A stretch of DNA of 64,000 bases, taken from NCBI RefSeq assembly GCF_026262505.1, contig NC_067206.1, positions 27,357,896-27,421,895 of the forward strand. The letters are read 5' to 3'. This document shows, one piece after another, positions 8,637-17,138 of this stretch. This DNA is from Trichomonas vaginalis G3. Lineage: Eukaryota; Parabasalia; Trichomonadida; Trichomonadidae. Position 1 is the first letter of the stretch. Each line of letters opens with the position of its first letter. The notes beneath the pieces were generated by a model. That model searched no databases, was not told the origin of the DNA, and saw only the letters and a program-made list of their open reading frames with translations. The position numbers and the translations under genes are program-made.

Positions 8637-10786
8637 TTATTTCATGCAATGTTTTATTTCTGTGCCGTCTTCTTTAACACCCCAGTACTTACGCTTGGAG
8701 AGGACATGAACTTCGGAAAATACCTTATCTAGCTTAAAACAGCCCATCTTTTCACCGACTAAACCCATTTCAATGAGTTTGTTATAGCCTTCTTCGTTCG
8801 TCATGAGTGCGTCAATGTTCTCATAGTAAACCTTCACTTTGGATTTGACTTCCGAGAAGAATTTGTTGTAGTTGTCAAGGACTGCCTTTGCGAACTGAGG
8901 GTAAGACCAATGTTCGACAATAGGTTTTAATGTGGTTACTAAGCCACTTTGACCTTGAGTGAATTCGTACTTCAAAACAAAAGGAGAAAACCTTTCAACA
9001 AAGTTGTCGACCTTCTCATAATGTTTACTCTTCATCTCTTGAGGTTTCTTAATGGAATATCCCCATGTCGAATTCATAAGCAATTTGAGTGTCATTGCAA
9101 GTTTGGGGTTTGAAGCTTTCCTAATATCATACAGTTGTTGTATGACTTTTCCAACTGTATAGTTCCTTCCCGGGAACTCACCATCTTCGTTTGGAATTCC
9201 AGTCGGAATATATTGGACAAACCTCATGTATGCAGCGTTAAGGTCGACATAGTATATCTTTTCATCTGAGTCGAACTTGTCGCAACCAATTGGTCCAGTT
9301 TGTGGAAATTCAAGTGAGTCTCTTATCTTCTGAGAAACTTCTCCTGTTATCTCATAAACATCGTCGAAGCAACCTGTTTCATATAAAACCTTCTGACCTA
9401 ACTCAGATGCTCTCCAATACAATTTGACGTCAATTGGATGTCTCAATGGAAGTTTGTTTATAGCATCTTGAAGTTCTTGCAACCTCATTGGAAGTTCTTC
9501 TGGTTCAGGTTGGTATCCGAACATACCCCTTGTGGGAAACTGTACTTCTTTTGTACTAGAACTTTGTCTGGAACAACTTTTGGTCTTGCTAACAATGAAA
9601 AGTTTGTTTCGTCTTTTGGTACAAAAGTTTCTGTCAGCTTGTCATCTGGAATTGGTTCCAACAAACCTTTCTCGAAAAGAATGTTTACAGCTCTGACAAT
9701 GTTGCACTTGCTTTTACCAAAGAATGGGTTTGTAAGACTTTCGTTCAACATGAAGTGGTTGTGGACAATTACAATCTTCAACCATGGTAAGTCTTTGTCA
9801 ACAACATAGTCGTCGTGTGAAGAACCTTTAGCTGTAGGTATGTTGACTCGGATATTGACATTTGCCAACGGTGCAATTTTTGCCAATTGACTTCTGAGAA
9901 TGTACCTTGTCTTCACACATGACTCAAGATACTTCATCTTCTCATCTGTAACAAGACCAGAGTTCCTGAGACATGTAAGAATGCAAGGTTCGTTGACAAT
10001 TGTTTCAATTGAATTGTAAATTCCATACCTTGTCAAGTCAATGTCAGACTTATTTATGAACGGGAAGTATCCAGCATGTTGTCTGACTGCTTGAGGGTTA
10101 GGTTGGTACCATTCGAACTTGACACTTGCAATTCCTTCAATTGCATTCAAAATGTCTGAGTCGGAGTCAACCATTTGTTCTCTCTTTGTAGTCTTGAAAG
10201 CGTCAAGAAGTTTTGCGGCTGTTTGTTCATTGCCATGTGCATAGTAAATGTGACCATCCAAATCTGTTATGGTCAATCTGAGATTGTGTCCTTTCTTATT
10301 TCCGTCTTGAATTGCAGCAAGTACACCCATGAAGCCTTCTTTGTTCTTTCCTTCGTCAAAGTTTACTGTAAAGGTTCGACCAGATGTAATTTGACTTCTA
10401 ACTTCACGATACTTTTCATATGCATATCTTGTTCTTTCCATGGGAGCATGTGCGTCTTCACCTTTTCCTTTTTTCCTTCTCAAAGGATGCAATTGTTCGT
10501 CATGTTTCCAGTAGAATCTGGCAAAGCCGTCGTGTCCTTCAACTTGAGGTTCACTAACATCGAAAGGCATGTCCATAAGACGTTCTTCTTCTAACCTCTC
10601 TAGTCTGTTTGGATAATTGGCACGTGCTGTTTCCAAATCCATTTTGTAGCGAAGACCAGACAATTTGTCATAGACTTTTATGGGTCTTCCCTTCCTATAT
10701 TTAAAATTCTTCGAAACTCTCCAACCATATCTTTGTAACTCTGCTTTTATTCTAGCAGACTTTCTATCCATTCTATATGGGGGCAT
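8637..10786 (-). pseudogene. polB: Maverick DNA polymerase B, frameshifted
   Basis: Two overlapping minus-strand frames (10786-9485 and 9524-8637) form one polymerase interrupted by an indel near 9515-9530, where both read FPQG and then diverge. The C-terminal part has the family-B palm motifs: motif A as YYVDLNAAYMRF, motif B as KLLMNSTWGYSI, and a motif C position reading YYENIDALM. The N-terminal 430 residues begin MPPYRMDRKSARIKAELQRYG and are basic, as expected before a protein-primed polymerase. I do not see the usual DxE-type exonuclease motifs between the two parts, so an internal deletion is possible. The start at 10786 was chosen over an upstream ATG at 10858 because the latter would add a lysine/isoleucine-rich low-complexity leader. 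Family-B protein-primed polymerases replicate Mavericks. Confidence 0.8.
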
Positions 10787-10815
10787 TTTTATAAAAATAA
10801 AAAATATTTTTTTCT

Positions 10816-11401
10816 TTACTTTACATAACCGCCTGCTGCCATAAGTCTTTGACGCCAACCCATACCAGCTAATGAAGGTTGACTTGGTTTAGTTTGGAAA
10901 CTAAACTTTGGTTTTGGTTTATCTTCAGTTTTTGGTTTTTCTTCTTCTATCGGTTTTTCGTCACTTTTCGGTTTCCTCTGACTTTACTTCACTTGCAGGA
11001 ACAGTTGTGTCGTCAACATCTTCATAAATATCATATGCCATTTGTTTTTGTTTTCCTTTCAACTTTTTGTGTTTGTTGTAAAGTTTAGAATATTTCGACT
11101 CTAAGTCAATGAGATGTTCTATAATGAACTGTTGGTCAGTGAAGTAAACTTTTCCATCTGTTGTCTCGAAAGCTCCTTCAGACTTCAATATTTTATTTGT
11201 GAGAGTCTGTTTCTTTTTTGAGATACTAGCCGTTCCATTTCTATGAAAAGTGACTTTATAGTTAGGGTTTGTATTTCCAGACCTGGCACTTTCTATTATT
11301 GAATTTTTCTCTTCATCTCTAAGTTCTTTGACAGGTTTTGACAATGGTTCTGAACTTTTTGTTTGTGGTGTCAAATCTACCGTTTCAACTTCTTCGGTCA
11401 T
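10816..11401 (-). pseudogene. Unrecognised charged Maverick protein with frameshift near its end
   Basis: The frame from the ATG at 11401 gives 146 residues ending at a TGA at 10961. The next frame continues the same lysine/glutamate/proline-rich composition (KPIEEEKPKTEDKPKPK) to a tryptophan/glycine motif (AGMGWRQRLMAAGGYVK) and TAA at 10816. A single-base indel at about 10965 explains both. The central part (YKVTFHRNGTASISKKKQTL) looks folded and is followed by a coiled-coil-like stretch. It lies directly upstream of the polymerase. Family not recognised. Confidence 0.55.
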
Positions 11402-11420
11402 TTCATCTCAGTAAAAAATT

Positions 11421-11572
11421 TTAATTTGGTTTGTTTTCAACTGGTTGTTTAGGTTTTTTAAGTCGGTCTAAAACTTCCTGAGGTATAGGAAGAACTTTAC
11501 AAACACGTGTGTAAATGCTGGAAGCCGACAAATCCATCTTGAACTCATTTGTCTCAATGCTGCATTGTTCAT
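11421..11572 (-). pseudogene. Very short Maverick reading frame, disrupted
   Basis: From the ATG at 11572 the frame reads MNNAALRQMSSRWICRLPAF and then is thrown off by an apparent two-base duplication in an ACACAC run. The shifted frame continues with VCKVLPIPQEVLDRLKKP and reaches TAA at 11421. Both flanks (11402-11410 and 11573-11590) share a CATTTCATCTCA(G/A)TAAAAAA motif, which suggests each small gene here has the same short upstream signal. No family recognised. Confidence 0.4.
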
Positions 11573-11592
11573 TTCATCTCAATAAAAAAACT

Positions 11593-11994
11593 TTACATTC
11601 CCCACGTTTGAGGCGGTTGAGGTTGGTTATTGTTTACCCACTGTTGTGCATGGTTATATCCTCTGTTAAAGAATCTTTCACCTTGGTCCATATAGTGTCC
11701 TGCTTGGTTATAGTAGTCATTTGCTTTGTTATAATAGTTTCCTGCTTGTCTTCCTACATTGTCCATCCATCCTTGAACTTTTCCTCTTGTTTCAGGATTT
11801 GGAATAAGATTTGTTGCATCTTGTGCTACATCCCAACCTTTCTGTACAGTTTGTATAATAGGTTGTGCTTTCTCTTTAAGTATACCTAATGTACTCAAAA
11901 TCTTCCTTCCAACTCCAAATACACCTCTGGCTATTGTTCCCACTGCGGGCAAAAATCTGGATGCAACTCCTGCTAATGCGCCAAATAAACCCAT
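11593..11994 (-). CDS. Small protein with amphipathic MGLFGALAG N-terminus, pVI-like
   Basis: An intact 133-residue frame. It opens with a glycine at position 2 and an amphipathic helix-forming segment (MGLFGALAGVASRFLPAVG), followed by helical sequence and a Q/N/Y-rich tail. Short capsid-internal proteins with an N-terminal amphipathic helix, such as adenovirus-type pVI, are known in the adeno/Polinton lineage, and the N-terminal glycine could also be myristoylated. A second protein with the same style of opening (MGFFSKIG) is at 15564-15797. The assignment is by architecture only. Confidence 0.5.
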   Translation of the reverse strand: MGLFGALAGVASRFLPAVGTIARGVFGVGRKILSTLGILKEKAQPIIQTVQKGWDVAQDATNLIPNPETRGKVQGWMDNVGRQAGNYYNKANDYYNQAGHYMDQGERFFNRGYNHAQQWVNNNQPQPPQTWGM

Positions 11995-12011
11995 TTCTTA
12001 TAGGGTAAAAA

Positions 12012-12967
12012 ATGACGAATCCGAACAAGGACCCTATGTTTCTAAAGCGACAAAGAAAGCACTCATGATAAAAATCTTTAGTTCAACACCAAATGCTTGG
12101 TTTATGGATATCTTGGAAAACATTCCGAGAGTTAGAACAGATGGACCTCCATACTGGTTAATATTTGTTGGTCAAACACAAGATACTGTGAAGCCATACC
12201 ATTATGGTCCAAAAATATTTTAGATGTGAAAACTGCTTTGACAATATTCGTTGACAAATACCATCCAACAAAACTGACATCTGACTGTGAAAGTTCTTTC
12301 AAATCAGATGATGTAAAAAACTATCTGCGTTCAAAAAATGTAAACCAATATTTCATTGTCGACCAAAACCATTCTGCTCTTGGTGTCATTGACGGTTGTA
12401 TAAAAATGTTAAGAGACTTAAACCAACCACAAGGTGGTGAAGCAAATGAAATGTCATATGACGACAAATATAGACACTTCTCCATGGCAAAGATGAGACA
12501 AGTTTTAAATATTTACAATAACCGTAAACAAAAAGGGTTGGGAAACCACTCCCCCGAAGAAATGAAAACAACCCTGACTTAGAGAAAGACTATATATTTA
12601 ATAATTTAGTCAAAAGAGACAAACAAGAAAGAATGCCGGGCTTCAAACTTCAGAAAGGTGACAAAGTAAAAATAGAAATACCTAAACGCGACCATATGAA
12701 AATACTATTGACTATGACAACAATGGGAACCCGACAGGTACTCACATTCGTGTTCGTAAAAATAGAAGAAAGTATACAAGAGAATATTATGAAGTTTTAG
12801 GCAAACATGGCAAAATGTACACACTGCAAGCAGAAGATAAAACTACTATTGCCAGACCTCGTTTCAAACTTGTCAAAGTTCAAGGTGGTATACTTTCAAA
12901 GACAGTTCCTAACAAATATAAGACAACTCCTGACGAATATGCTAAAGAAGTTGAAAATGACGACTAA
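12012..12967 (+). pseudogene. Maverick integrase (retroviral type), frameshifted
   Basis: Pieces of one plus-strand protein appear in different frames from the ATG at 12012 to the TAA at 12967. In order: an N-terminal MTNPNKDPMFLKRQRK piece; WFMDIL with the first catalytic aspartate; a LIFVG strand; an intact stretch at 12226-12582 containing LTSDCESSF (second aspartate) and HSALGVIDGCIKMLRD (the usual position of the third acidic residue); then a C-terminal part rich in basic residues (HIRVRKNRRKYTREYYEVL) that ends KEVENDD. At least three frame breaks are present (near 12064, 12180-12220 and 12580-12710). Maverick integrases resemble retroviral integrases and insert the element. This copy cannot make a functional protein. 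Confidence 0.75.
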
Positions 12968-14694
12968 GCAATTCTATACCATGCGTAAACTGTCATGTAA
13001 GGTGGCATGTATTCTTTACTTTGTCCCGTTGTTTGCGTATATCCTGAAACGAAATGTGTATGGTTTCCTTCTCCCTGCGTGTCATCCCAGTAACAATTTA
13101 TAGCAAACTTAACGTCGTCTTTAACATCATATCCTTTACCTTTTGTCATTCCTGACCAATCCCAATATCTATGCTTATGCCAACCTGCTTGAGATGTACT
13201 TAAATCTATGTAATGACTGTGTGCAGGTAAATTTTCACCTGAAATCGTTTTACTTCCACCTGTTTCCTTTGAAGAGTTTGCACAATACAAAAAACCTGTC
13301 GACTATTTGTTCCCATGCACCAACACCAAACATTACTTGAGGACCTCTTGCATCCATAGATGTATAAATAGAACCTACTGGGTTCATTAAATCAAACATA
13401 TGAGATATTATAGGATTGTCTCTTTTGAACTTAAAATATAGTGCAACTATTTCAGGTTTCTTCTGGTTTGTGTCAGAATATTTTTTATAATATAATCTTA
13501 TGTTTTCAGGGTAGGTAAAATCTTGACTATAATATTTATTTCTGTCATCTGTATAATAATATACTATTCTCGTTTTTTCTATTGCATTATATCTTTTATA
13601 TCTATAATAATCTAAATATAATGTTAGCTTTGTTCATCTACATGTGGTGTTCTGTCGTCATCTCCATAGTCATAATAATGTGGTGCTGGAGCTGGGTCAG
13701 GCAATGTCATATCTGCCATTTCATAAACTCTTAAATATTCTTTTGTTCGTCTCCATATAAGTTTAAGTAGCAGTTGTTGTCTAATGGAACTTTAACTTGT
13801 GTACCATCATTCTTTTTATAGTTACATACATTTCATTGTTATTTTTCGGAATGAGTTTATACCGTGTACCATTTTAAGGACTGTACCAACTGCCATCTAA
13901 AATATTTATTTTCTTCATTGACAGAAAAGTCACCAACAATAGTTTCAATATTTTTTTATTCCTATCAAACTTTGGTATATTTCATTGACATATGTTTTAT
14001 CTGCTTTATTTTCAAGGCTAACGTTTAAGTCTGTTATTTCAGAAGATGTATGTGTATGTCCAACGTCACTTTTCCTGTTTAAGGTTTCTTGTAAGTTTGT
14101 AATATTTGCAATGGTATGTGTATGTCCAACGTCACTTTTCCTGTTTAAGGTTTCTTGTAAGTTTGTAATATCAGATATAGAATGTGTATGAGTCTTATCT
14201 GCTTTTGTCTCTAATGTTTCCTTAAGACTTGGTATTTGGTTAATATAATGTATATGAGTCTTTTAGAATATTCGTTTTCAGCTCTTGTCACTTCACTTGA
14301 CATTTTATTGTCAACATATGTTTGTCTGCTAGTTCAGGATGAGTATGTTCTTTTGTTGCATAAGCATTGTTAGCTCTTTCTTCTTCTTTTGCTATTGCAT
14401 CGTCTACATATTCTTTGTCAGCTTTGTTGTCAACATCTGCCTTCAAAAGAAGTTCATTTATAGGTTTCTCGTTTAAAGTTCCTTTTGTTGGATTATACAG
14501 ACAGTATGGTTCTTATTGTCTTGAAACAGAAACTCATCTGTTATAGGGTTTAATGTCAGTTTTAAGTCACCCCCTTTCAATGACTCAGATATCTTAGAAT
14601 AGTTTGAAAAGTTTGTTGTGTTCTTATTTAGAGCTTGCATAATGAGTTGTCGGTTGTGTTGTATTTCTCTCATAGACGCTGTTTCATTTGACAT
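12964..14694 (-). pseudogene. Phage-like fibre protein, heavily frameshifted
   Basis: From the ATG at 14694 the minus strand carries broken pieces of one long fibre-type protein. Residues 1-73 are an intact N-terminal piece. Next come repeats of about 22 residues of the form K.DKTHTH.I.(D/N)I..L..(T/S)L with HTH at a fixed place (about 14000-14260). A glycine/asparagine-poor shaft follows, and the C-terminal tip is an intact 108-residue stretch (13290-12964) with LPAHSHY, GWHKHRYW, GNHTHF and a final MPPYMTVYAWYRIA. HTH-bearing repeats and an L.AHSH...PPY...Y.I tip are hallmarks of bacteriophage tail-fibre and collar proteins. Several indels and stops prevent expression as one chain. The 3' end overlaps the integrase end by four bases. 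Confidence 0.65.
14046..14172. repeat. 66-bp tandem repeat in the fibre gene
   Basis: Two adjacent, nearly identical 66-bp units encode 22-residue shaft repeats. The near identity at the nucleotide level indicates recent duplication rather than old protein repeats. Confidence 0.75.
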
Positions 14695-14712
14695 TTTTAT
14701 TATAGATAAAAT

Positions 14713-15559
14713 ATGCTTCCAATAGAAAAAGAAAATTCTAGAGTTGCTACAACTAAACCATTAGATGAACTTTTTACTAATGTCGGTCAAAAGTTTGAGA
14801 CAGATACCGTAAAGCATGAAGGCTATCGTTTTGACTACCCATTAAGATGGTTAAGAGACCCATCCGTCACAAAGCTATTGGCTTTCGTAGAATGAAGTTC
14901 ATTTCAGAAGCCATACATGGTTTCCCATTTACGGTCGGTTTTGAAGTTCGATACTATAACAAAGAAAAACGTATGTATGAGAAATTTGAACAGGGAAAAC
15001 TTTTACAAGCTAGTTTGCTTATAACTTAGAAACAACTCTTCAAGCTTTTCAAGAAAAAATAAACGATATCTATATTGAATATGCAAACCAGTATAACATT
15101 GACGAAGGAGAATACCATCTCGATATTATTTATGACAGGAAAAATGCAACTGTTAAAATCAATAAAATAGAAGACCTTGGAGAAAACGTTTATATTTCTA
15201 CAAAATATAACAACTTGGCATGGTATAGATTTATGAGGATGTTAAATCAGCCTGCAGCATATCCAGTACACCCGGACTATTATGAAGTCGAAAACCCTAA
15301 TGGAACATATGAAAATATTTTCGACCCAGATGCTATTATTGTTCATGCTTCATTTTCTGGCGCCCAAAACTCTTTCTTATGCTTGGCAAATGACTTTTAC
15401 GAAAAACCTACAAAGTTATATGAACCACCGAGTGGAAGTATTTCAGACTTTCAAGTATGGTTTACTACAGATGGAAGAAAAAGAATAATTCCATTATACC
15501 ATGCGTTTTACTTAGAACTTAGTTTCATATACAACTACTATCGAACGATAAAAATATAA
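14713..15559 (+). pseudogene. Frameshifted paralogue of the putative structural protein at 7605-8465
   Basis: Three open pieces in three frames (14713-14895, 14847-15029, and about 15030-15559, with the last ATG at 15215) align in order with the intact 286-residue protein. Shared landmarks are TKPLDELFTN near the start, YRFDYPLRWL, an IGFRRM(K/V) segment, RMLNQ, and SDFQVWFTTDG near the end. The opposite orientation relative to its partner and the 6-kb distance indicate an old duplication inside the Maverick family. It has at least two indels. Confidence 0.65.
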
Positions 15560-15563
15560 CTTT

Positions 15564-15797
15564 TTAATATACCGGTTGTGGTTGCCAACTTGACTGTGGT
15601 GCAGGTTCAGGCTGTTGTATAACAGGAGCTTGCTCTTCTGGTTCAGGGTCTTTAGGTATAATACCAACGAACTGACCTACTCTTTTACCAATATTTTTGA
15701 CACCGTTCCAAATTCCTTTTCCGACAGATTTTATTCCATTCCATATACCTCTTCCAACATTTCGAAAGAAGTTTCCTATCTTACTGAAGAAACCCAT
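15564..15797 (-). CDS. Small basic amphipathic protein, MGFFSKIG start
   Basis: An intact 77-residue frame. Residues 1-45 are an amphipathic, positively charged helix built from repeats of the type GIWNGIKSVGKGIWNGVKNIG. The rest is acidic and proline/glutamine-rich. With glycine at position 2 it could be N-myristoylated. The design recalls membrane-active peptides in virions, as in the larger protein at 11593-11994. The function is inferred from composition. Confidence 0.55.
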   Translation of the reverse strand: MGFFSKIGNFFRNVGRGIWNGIKSVGKGIWNGVKNIGKRVGQFVGIIPKDPEPEEQAPVIQQPEPAPQSSWQPQPVY

Positions 15798-15815
15798 TTT
15801 ACTATATGTAAAAAT

Positions 15816-16180
15816 CTAATGTCCGCCTAGTCTCTTACGTTTCCTGTTGAGTTCCATAGCATTCTTTAACTGGAGCTCATACATTCTGTTTCTCTCCTCT
15901 GGTAGAAAACATATTCTGGGTCAACTCCTGTGTTCGCGTCATCTGCATAAAGTTGTTTATATCCCACTTCAGGGTTTGTATAAAACTCTTTCCATCTCAT
16001 ATTTGCATACCATGGTGGCAAACCTAACGCAGCGTCATTTGACATGGCAGTTTGCATTTGTACATCTGTTGGCACTTGACCATAGTTTGCCATTGCAGTT
16101 TGTATTCTAACTTCATTTGGAATATTCTCTGGGTTTGGTTGTCCAGGTTGCTGTGCATTCGCTAAGTTCTGTGCGTCCAT
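15816..16180 (-). pseudogene. Unrecognised small Maverick protein with one frameshift
   Basis: The frame from the ATG at 16180 gives MDAQNLANAQQPGQPNPENI, then two related segments (RIQTAMANYGQVPTDVQMQTAMSN), an LPPWYANMRWKEFYTNPEVG section and VDPEYVF. It then stops early at 15866. A one-base shift in the CAGAGGAGAG stretch continues into MYELQLKNAMELNRKRKRLG and the TAG at 15816, which is a more natural basic ending. No family recognised. It lies between two small membrane-type proteins. Confidence 0.5.
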
Positions 16181-16203
16181 TTAATATTAGATAAAAATAT
16201 CTC

Positions 16204-16335
16204 TTACGAGTACATATACTGAACATTTGCAGGCATTGGTTCATCTTCATATTCTCTGTACTTTTCTGCCACGTCAAAGAAATAAATGACACAATGGAAA
16301 AAACCTAAAACAAGTAGTCCTATTTCAAACCACAT
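16204..16335 (-). CDS. Tiny membrane protein (43 aa)
   Basis: ATG at 16335 to TAA at 16204. One hydrophobic segment covers about residues 3-20 (EIGLLVLGFFHCVIYFF), followed by an acidic tail. The 5' end overlaps the 3' end of the methyltransferase gene by 16 bases, the kind of tight packing seen in viral genomes. Small single-span proteins are common in Mavericks and adenoviruses. No homology can be claimed at this size. Confidence 0.45.
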   Translation of the reverse strand: MWFEIGLLVLGFFHCVIYFFDVAEKYREYEDEPMPANVQYMYS

Positions 16336-17138
16336 TTACTTACTAATAAAATTTCTTTGTTATGACACTTTCTCCGGTTTATAGGACCTCTCTCATATTC
16401 TATCTTGTCATATCTAAACTCATAGTCATGTATGTCCTCTAACCATCTCATAACGGTTTCCAAACCACTTTTATCGGATGTAAAGTAAAAGCATGGATGG
16501 TTATGTAAAACGTCTAAAGTTTCTAAAGAGTCTCTCAAAGTCCAGTCTACTTGGTATTGAAAATCCCATGTGTTATAGAACGGCGGGTCCACTATAAAGA
16601 AAACATTTTCCTTGTCTTTATATTTTTCATACAACTCTGTCCAATGACATCTCACAAACTCTATACCCTCAATATACTTTTCTATGTCCTCTTTGAAAAC
16701 ATTTGTATAGTTAAGATATAAAACTTTTGACATAAGTGTTTCAATGTCATGAACTCTTATAGCACCACTATATAATAGTCTAGCAGATATACTATCCCAG
16801 TCTATATATTCTGCTTTTTTCAAAACCTCTCTCACAATATTTTTCTTATCTAATGGTATACGTTCCATCTTACCTATAGGTATCTTTTCTTTTAACTCTT
16901 TCAATATATTGTTTGTGTCTGGAATATGTTTGAGACGGTCCATATAGTTGTCGAAGTCATTGCATATAATCTTTGAGTCAGGAAATACGGTATGACATAA
17001 ATGGGATATATAGAAACTTCCACCGAACAAATCTACAAATGTTAGACCATTCGGTAGTTTCTTAAGTTCTCTCAATATAATATCTTTACATCTACTCTTA
17101 TTTCCAAAGAACGGTAACGGCGGTTTTGTAAAATTCAT
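16320..17138 (-). CDS. D12-class DNA adenine-N6 methyltransferase (Dam-like)
   Basis: An intact 272-residue enzyme. Near the start it has PFFGNKS, the methyl-donor motif region of D12 (Dam/DpnM) enzymes, followed by VDLFGGSF. The catalytic tetrad reads DPPF at about residue 186, a variant of DPPY. The C-terminal part ends with GPINRRKCHNKEILLVS, typical of this class. Enzymes of this class methylate adenine N6 in DNA. In this setting it could protect element DNA or affect the host's adenine methylation, both inferred. The start ATG at 17138 is preceded by an AT-rich stretch. Confidence 0.8.
   Translation of the reverse strand: MNFTKPPLPFFGNKSRCKDIILRELKKLPNGLTFVDLFGGSFYISHLCHTVFPDSKIICNDFDNYMDRLKHIPDTNNILKELKEKIPIGKMERIPLDKKNIVREVLKKAEYIDWDSISARLLYSGAIRVHDIETLMSKVLYLNYTNVFKEDIEKYIEGIEFVRCHWTELYEKYKDKENVFFIVDPPFYNTWDFQYQVDWTLRDSLETLDVLHNHPCFYFTSDKSGLETVMRWLEDIHDYEFRYDKIEYERGPINRRKCHNKEILLVSKCGLK

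Larger units (their letters stand above)
1..17138. mobile_element. Maverick/Polinton giant DNA transposon, decaying, left part outside window
   Basis: This block combines a family-B DNA polymerase, a retroviral-type integrase, a KilA-N protein, a phage-like fibre gene, small capsid-associated-type proteins and a D12 methyltransferase, packed with little spacing. That set is the known signature of Mavericks (Polintons), which are very abundant in Trichomonas vaginalis. Polymerase, integrase, fibre and several small genes carry frameshifts or stops, so this copy is not intact. The left terminal repeat is outside the window. The right edge is not resolved; 17138 is the start codon of the last recognisable gene, and the true end may lie a few hundred bases further. 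I did not recognise a double-jelly-roll major capsid gene, packaging ATPase or protease in the visible part. Confidence 0.85.

Noticed and set aside
10175..10594. 139-codon plus-strand frame
   Set aside because: Antisense of the polymerase.
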